Shown: piece after piece, positions 6,144 through 9,774 of the stretch
Numbering within the stretch: position 1 is the first letter of the stretch
Layout: each line of letters starts with the position of its first letter
From: Rhizobiaceae bacterium
Lineage (GTDB): Bacteria > Pseudomonadota > Alphaproteobacteria > Rhizobiales > Rhizobiaceae
Length of the DNA stretch: 9,774 nucleotides
Assembly (NCBI GenBank): GCA_028865845.1
Contig: JAGWJK010000095.1
Span: forward strand, 1-9,774
Direction: 5' to 3'
Notes under the pieces: generated by a model
What the model saw: only the letters and a program-made list of their open reading frames with translations
The model's database searches: none
What the model was told of the DNA's origin: nothing
Made by a program: the position numbers and the translations under genes

Positions 6144-7679
6144 ATGACAACAGTCCTTCAACGCCCGCCGATGGGCACGCCCACCGTCAACAATACGGCC
6201 ATTCTGGAAATGCGCGGCATTTCACAGATCTTTCCTGGCGTGAAGGCGCTCGATCGCGTCAGCATTTCGCTTTATCCCGGCAAGGTGACAGCCCTGATCG
6301 GTGAAAACGGCGCCGGCAAATCGACGCTCGTCAAGATCCTCACGGGCATCTACCGTCCGAACGAAGGCGAGATTCTCGTCGACGGCAAGCCGACCACCTT
6401 TGCCAACGCGCAGGCCGCAATCGACGCCGGCGTTACCGCCATCCATCAGGAAACCGTACTGTTCGATGAGCTGTCGGTTGCCGAAAACATATTCCTCGGC
6501 CACGCTCCGCGCACGAAATTCGGCACCATCGACTGGAAGACGATGAACAGCCGCGCGAGGCAGTTGCTGGAATCGCTTGAAAGCACCATCGATCCATCGA
6601 TCCGGCTGAAGGATCTTTCCATCGCGCAGCGTCACCTCGTGGCGATCGCCCGCGCTTTGTCGATCGAGGCCCGCATCGTCATCATGGACGAGCCGACCGC
6701 CGCCCTCTCCCGCAAAGAGATCGACGATCTCTTTCGCATCGTCGAAGGCCTGAAGGCCAGAGGCAAGGCGATCCTCTTCATCAGCCACAAATTCGATGAA
6801 CTCTACGAAATCGCCGATAATTTCGCCGTCTTCCGCGACGGCCGCGCCGTCGGCCACGGTCGCTTGAAGGAAACGCCGCAGGACGAGATCGTCCGCATGA
6901 TGGTCGGCCGCGACGTCGAAAATGCCTTTCCGAAGGTTGCCGTGACGATCGGCGAGACCGTTCTCGACGTCGAGAACTACTGTCACCGCACCGAATTCCG
7001 CGATATTTCCTTCAAGCTGCGCCGCGGCGAAATTCTGGGCATCTACGGCCTGATTGGCGCCGGCCGCTCCGAGCTCTGCCAGTCGCTGTTCGGCATCACC
7101 AGGCCGCTGTCCGGCCGTCTCGTCCTGAACGGCCAGGAAATCCATATTAACTCGCCGCAGGACGCCATCCGCGCCGGTATCGTCTATGTGCCGGAGGAGC
7201 GCGGTCGCCACGGCCTCGCACTGCCGATGCCGATCTATCAGAACATGTCGCTGCCATCTCTCGGACGTACCTCGCGCAAGGGCTTCCTGAAAGCGGCCGA
7301 GGAATTCGCACTTGCCCGCAAATATGCCGAGCGGCTGGACCTGCGTGCGGCCGCCCTTTCCGTGCCGGTCGGCACGCTGTCGGGCGGCAACCAGCAGAAG
7401 GTGGTGATCGGGAAATGGCTGGCGACCCAGCCGAAGATCATCATTCTCGATGAACCGACCAAGGGCATCGACATCGGCTCCAAGGCCGCCGTGCACGGCT
7501 TCATCAGCGAGCTGGCCGCCGAAGGGCTGAGCATCATCATGATCTCCTCCGAACTTCCGGAAATCCTCGGTATGTCGGACCGGGTGCTGGTGATGAAGGA
7601 GGGACTTTCGGCAGGCCTTTACGATCGCGACGGGCTAACGCCGGAAACGCTGGTGCGCGCCGCCACCGGCAATGCATAG
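6144..7679 (+). CDS. rhaT: L-rhamnose ABC transporter, tandem ATP-binding protein (RhaT)
   Basis: The 511-aa protein has two ABC ATPase domains in one chain, the CUT2 (RbsA-like) arrangement. Domain 1 has Walker A GENGAGKST (53-61), signature DLSIAQRH (157-164), Walker B IVIMDEP (178-184, catalytic Glu183) and a switch His in ISHKFDE (His215). Domain 2 has a degenerate P-loop, GLIGAGRSE (302-310, with Arg in place of Lys), intact signature LSGGNQQK (412-419), Walker B IIILDEP (432-438), and ISSE where the switch His would be. One good and one degraded ATP site is normal for this family. The protein sits on the cytoplasmic face and powers RhaPQ. The start is the least certain in the operon: the ATG at 6144 has no good ribosome binding site, and neither do the alternatives, GTG 6138 and ATG 6171. 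The rhaT stop overlaps the AGGAGG that serves rhaP. Confidence 0.93.
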   Translation: MTTVLQRPPMGTPTVNNTAILEMRGISQIFPGVKALDRVSISLYPGKVTALIGENGAGKSTLVKILTGIYRPNEGEILVDGKPTTFANAQAAIDAGVTAIHQETVLFDELSVAENIFLGHAPRTKFGTIDWKTMNSRARQLLESLESTIDPSIRLKDLSIAQRHLVAIARALSIEARIVIMDEPTAALSRKEIDDLFRIVEGLKARGKAILFISHKFDELYEIADNFAVFRDGRAVGHGRLKETPQDEIVRMMVGRDVENAFPKVAVTIGETVLDVENYCHRTEFRDISFKLRRGEILGIYGLIGAGRSELCQSLFGITRPLSGRLVLNGQEIHINSPQDAIRAGIVYVPEERGRHGLALPMPIYQNMSLPSLGRTSRKGFLKAAEEFALARKYAERLDLRAAALSVPVGTLSGGNQQKVVIGKWLATQPKIIILDEPTKGIDIGSKAAVHGFISELAAEGLSIIMISSELPEILGMSDRVLVMKEGLSAGLYDRDGLTPETLVRAATGNA

Positions 7680-7688
7680 GAGGGCGGC

Positions 7689-8693
7689 ATGCCACGTATC
7701 TTGAAACGGCGGGAAACGCTGCTCTTCATCATCATCATCGTGATGATCGCCGGATTTGCCATGCGCGCGGCGGGCTTCGCCGAGCCGGCCAATCTCGCCA
7801 ACATTTTCAACGACACCTCGATCCTGATCATCCTGGCGCTGGCGCAGATGACGGTTATCCTGACCAAGTCGATCGATCTTTCCGTCGCCGCCAATCTCGC
7901 CTTCACCGGTATGGCGGTTGCGATGTTGAACGCTGCCTATCCAGACCTGCCGCTGATCGTTCTGGTGGTCACCGCCATCGTCATGGGCGCCGTTCTCGGC
8001 GCCATCAACGGCTACCTCGTCTGGGCCCTGGAAATTCCACCGATCGTCGTGACCCTCGGCACGCTGACCATCTACCGCGGCATGGCTTTCGTGCTCTCCG
8101 GCGGCGCCTGGGTGAACGCGCACCAGTTCACACCGAATTTCCTGAGCGTGCCGCGCACGCCGCTGATCGGCCTGCCGGTCCTTTCCTGGATCGCCATCGC
8201 CATCCTGCTGATCGTTTATTTCGTGCTGCGCTACACGCAGTTCGGCCGCTCCACCTATGCCAGCGGCGGCAATCCGGTCGCGGCCGTCTATGCCGGTATC
8301 GATGTCGGCTGGACGCGCTTCCTCGCCTTCGTCCTTTCCGGCTCGCTTGCCGGATTGAGCGGCTATCTCTGGGTATCGCGCTACGCCGTCGCCTATGTCG
8401 ACATCGCCAACGGCTTCGAACTCGATAGCGTTGCGGCATGCGTCATCGGCGGCATCTCGATTGCCGGCGGCGTCGGCACGGTCGCGGGCACGGTGCTCGG
8501 CGCGCTGTTCCTAGGCGTTATCAAGAACGCGCTCCCCGTCATCGGGATTTCGCCCTTCACGCAGATGGCGATTTCCGGCACCGTCATCATCCTTGCCGTC
8601 GTCTTCAATGCCCGGCGCGAACGCAATCGCGGCCGCATCATCCTCAGGGACCAGGCGGCAAAAGAAACCTCGAGCCATGGGGTTGCAGCATGA
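7689..8693 (+). CDS. rhaP: L-rhamnose ABC transporter, permease (RhaP)
   Basis: The 334-aa polytopic inner-membrane protein belongs to the branched-chain/ribose permease family (BPD_transp_2). About eight to ten hydrophobic segments are visible, the first at residues 11-30 (LLFIIIIVMIAGFAM). Family blocks include TKSIDLSVAANLA (59-71), NGYLVWALEIPPIVVTLGT (107-125), GGNPVAAVYAGI (193-204) and CVIGGISIAGGVGTVAGTVLGA (251-272), the last being the RbsC-like signature near the ATPase-coupling region. The C terminus is basic and cytoplasmic (NARRERNRGR). It pairs with RhaQ to form the rhamnose channel. The ATG at 7689 follows AGGAGG (7678-7683) by 5 nt, and the gap after rhaT is 9 bp. Its TGA overlaps the rhaQ ATG. 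The choice between the names rhaP and rhaQ follows gene order. Confidence 0.92.
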   Translation: MPRILKRRETLLFIIIIVMIAGFAMRAAGFAEPANLANIFNDTSILIILALAQMTVILTKSIDLSVAANLAFTGMAVAMLNAAYPDLPLIVLVVTAIVMGAVLGAINGYLVWALEIPPIVVTLGTLTIYRGMAFVLSGGAWVNAHQFTPNFLSVPRTPLIGLPVLSWIAIAILLIVYFVLRYTQFGRSTYASGGNPVAAVYAGIDVGWTRFLAFVLSGSLAGLSGYLWVSRYAVAYVDIANGFELDSVAACVIGGISIAGGVGTVAGTVLGALFLGVIKNALPVIGISPFTQMAISGTVIILAVVFNARRERNRGRIILRDQAAKETSSHGVAA

Positions 8694-9703
8694 GCACCGT
8701 TTCAGAAACCCCGACTGAAAAACGCGCGATCCCCGATCGCCTCGGCACGCCGTTCAAGCGCATCCTGGCCAGCTGGGAAATACTGTTGCTCGGCGTCGCC
8801 ATCTTGATCTTCATCTTCAACTCGATCGCCTCGCCTTATTTCCTCGATCCGTACAATCTGTCCGATGCGACCTTCAATTTCACCGAAAAGGCGATGATCG
8901 CCTTTGCCATGGCGCTGCTCGTCATCGCCGGAGAGATCGACCTCTCGGTTGCCGCCATCATCGCGCTTGCATCGACAGCCATGGGTGCTGCGGCGCAGGT
9001 GGGCGTCGACACCGCCGGTCTGGTGGCGATCGGCCTCGGCGTCGGCCTTATCTGCGGCCTGTTCAATGGTTTCCTGGTTTCGGTGCTGAAACTGCCATCG
9101 ATCGTCGTCACCATCGGCACGATGAGCCTGTTCCGCGGTATTTCCTATATCGTGCTCGGCGACCAGGCCTATGGCAATTATCCGGATGCCTTCGCCTATT
9201 TCGGCCAGGGCTATGTCTTCTGGGTGTTCTCGTTCGAATTTGTGCTGTTCATCGTGCTGGCGATCGCCTTTGCCATCCTGCTGCATGCAACGAATTTCGG
9301 CCGGCAGGTCTACACGATCGGCAACAACGATTTTGCTGCACGCTTCTCCGGAATTCCGGTCGAACGGGTCAAGTTCATCCTGTTCCTGCTAACGGGTATC
9401 ATGAGCGGCATTGCCGCCGTCTGCCTCACCTCCCGTCTCGGCTCGACGCGCCCCTCCATCGCACTCGGATGGGAGCTTGAAGTCGTGACCATGGTGGTGC
9501 TCGGCGGCGTATCCATTCTCGGCGGATCCGGCACGATCGGCGGCGTCGTCATTGCCGCTTTCGTCATGGGCCTGGTGACCTTCGGCCTCGGCCTGCTGAA
9601 CGTGCCCGGCATCGTCATGTCGATCTTCATCGGCCTGCTTCTGATCATCACCATCGCCTTGCCTATCGTCGCAAAACGCATCAAGACCATGAGTTCGAAA
9701 TGA
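8690..9703 (+). CDS. rhaQ: L-rhamnose ABC transporter, permease (RhaQ)
   Basis: This 337-aa second permease of the same family as RhaP has a longer hydrophilic N terminus (about residues 1-29, MSTVSETPTEKRAIPD...) before the first membrane segment (31-48). Shared blocks are GEIDLSVAAIIAL (81-93), NGFLVSVLKLPSIVVTIGTMSLFRG (126-150), GNNDFAARFSGI (211-222) and VVLGGVSILGGSGTIGGVVIAA (269-290). Two paralogous permeases suggest a RhaP-RhaQ heterodimer, unlike the single-permease homodimer of ribose transporters. The start is the ATG of an ATGA overlap with the rhaP stop, implying translational coupling; a longer in-frame extension back to 8438 only shadows rhaP in another frame. The stop is part of a second ATGA overlap that opens rhaU. 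Confidence 0.92.
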   Translation: MSTVSETPTEKRAIPDRLGTPFKRILASWEILLLGVAILIFIFNSIASPYFLDPYNLSDATFNFTEKAMIAFAMALLVIAGEIDLSVAAIIALASTAMGAAAQVGVDTAGLVAIGLGVGLICGLFNGFLVSVLKLPSIVVTIGTMSLFRGISYIVLGDQAYGNYPDAFAYFGQGYVFWVFSFEFVLFIVLAIAFAILLHATNFGRQVYTIGNNDFAARFSGIPVERVKFILFLLTGIMSGIAAVCLTSRLGSTRPSIALGWELEVVTMVVLGGVSILGGSGTIGGVVIAAFVMGLVTFGLGLLNVPGIVMSIFIGLLLIITIALPIVAKRIKTMSSK

Positions 9704-9774
9704 CCGCACCTCTGGAACGCCACGCCTTCAAGATGAGGCTCAATCCCGGCATGGAGGCGGAATACCGCAAGCGC
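9700..9774 (+). CDS. rhaU: L-rhamnose mutarotase (RhaU), 3' end beyond the window
   Basis: Only the first 25 codons are present, starting from an ATG that overlaps the rhaQ TGA (ATGA at 9700-9703). The visible peptide contains HAFKMRLNPGMEAEYRKR, which matches the start of rhamnose mutarotases (F-K-M-x-L-x-P-G-x-x-x-E-Y-x-x-R; the family usually continues with an H-D-E-I-W-P-like block that is cut off here). The enzyme interconverts the alpha and beta anomers of L-rhamnose in the cytoplasm, feeding the form used by RhaI. Position directly after the permeases agrees with the known rhizobial order. No clear ribosome binding site lies inside the end of rhaQ, so translation is probably coupled to rhaQ termination. 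The identification is from a short peptide plus context. Confidence 0.85.
   Translation, partial: MTAPLERHAFKMRLNPGMEAEYRKR

Noticed and set aside
6222..7496. 424-codon minus-strand open frame across rhaT
   Set aside because: It is antisense to rhaT, which carries complete ABC motifs. The antisense protein has no motif I can recognise.
1..9774. tRNA, rRNA, CRISPR array, transposase or phage genes
   Set aside because: The window is almost fully accounted for by protein genes and three short intergenic regions. No cloverleaf, regularly spaced repeats or transposase motifs were seen.
1..9774. A wholly undescribed biological system
   Set aside because: Gene content and order match the known rhizobial rhamnose locus. 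Novelty here is limited to regulatory details and the flanking toxin gene.

Overview
The window is most of an L-rhamnose uptake and catabolism locus from an alphaproteobacterium. It is almost certainly a Rhizobium of the leguminosarum/etli group. The evidence is the high-GC coding style, the gene order rhaR-S-T-P-Q-U divergent from rhaD-I, the fused aldolase/dehydrogenase RhaD, the Pseudomonas stutzeri-type isomerase RhaI, and a RIME-like palindromic intergenic element. The gene order matches the rhamnose region known from R. leguminosarum, so I regard this as a described system. The less obvious material lies in the non-coding segments.

Layout, left to right. Positions 1-381 hold the 3' part of a PIN-domain (VapC-like) toxin gene on the plus strand. 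It runs tail-to-tail into rhaI with only 4 bp between the stop codons. The minus-strand unit is rhaD (3994 to 1898) followed by rhaI (1678 to 386). A 219-bp gap between them is largely filled by a palindromic RIME-like repeat (about 1731-1887). A 209-bp divergent control region (3995-4203) separates rhaD from the plus-strand unit rhaR (4204-5016), rhaS (5073-6068), rhaT (6144-7679), rhaP (7689-8693), rhaQ (8690-9703) and rhaU (from 9700, cut by the window end). A GC-rich hairpin sits between rhaS and rhaT. rhaT, rhaP, rhaQ and rhaU are joined by a 9-bp gap and two ATGA start/stop overlaps.

How the genes work together. RhaS binds L-rhamnose in the periplasm. RhaT (double ATPase) and the RhaP/RhaQ permeases import it. 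RhaU, a mutarotase, interconverts the anomers. RhaI isomerises L-rhamnose to L-rhamnulose. A kinase, RhaK, is expected just beyond the right edge but is not seen here; it would make L-rhamnulose-1-phosphate. RhaD then splits this to dihydroxyacetone phosphate and L-lactaldehyde, and its C-terminal dehydrogenase domain should oxidise the lactaldehyde to L-lactate. RhaR, a DeoR-family repressor, probably controls both units. The control region carries an 18-bp inverted repeat (16/18 identical), each copy ending in a perfect TTGACA -35 hexamer that faces its own transcription unit.
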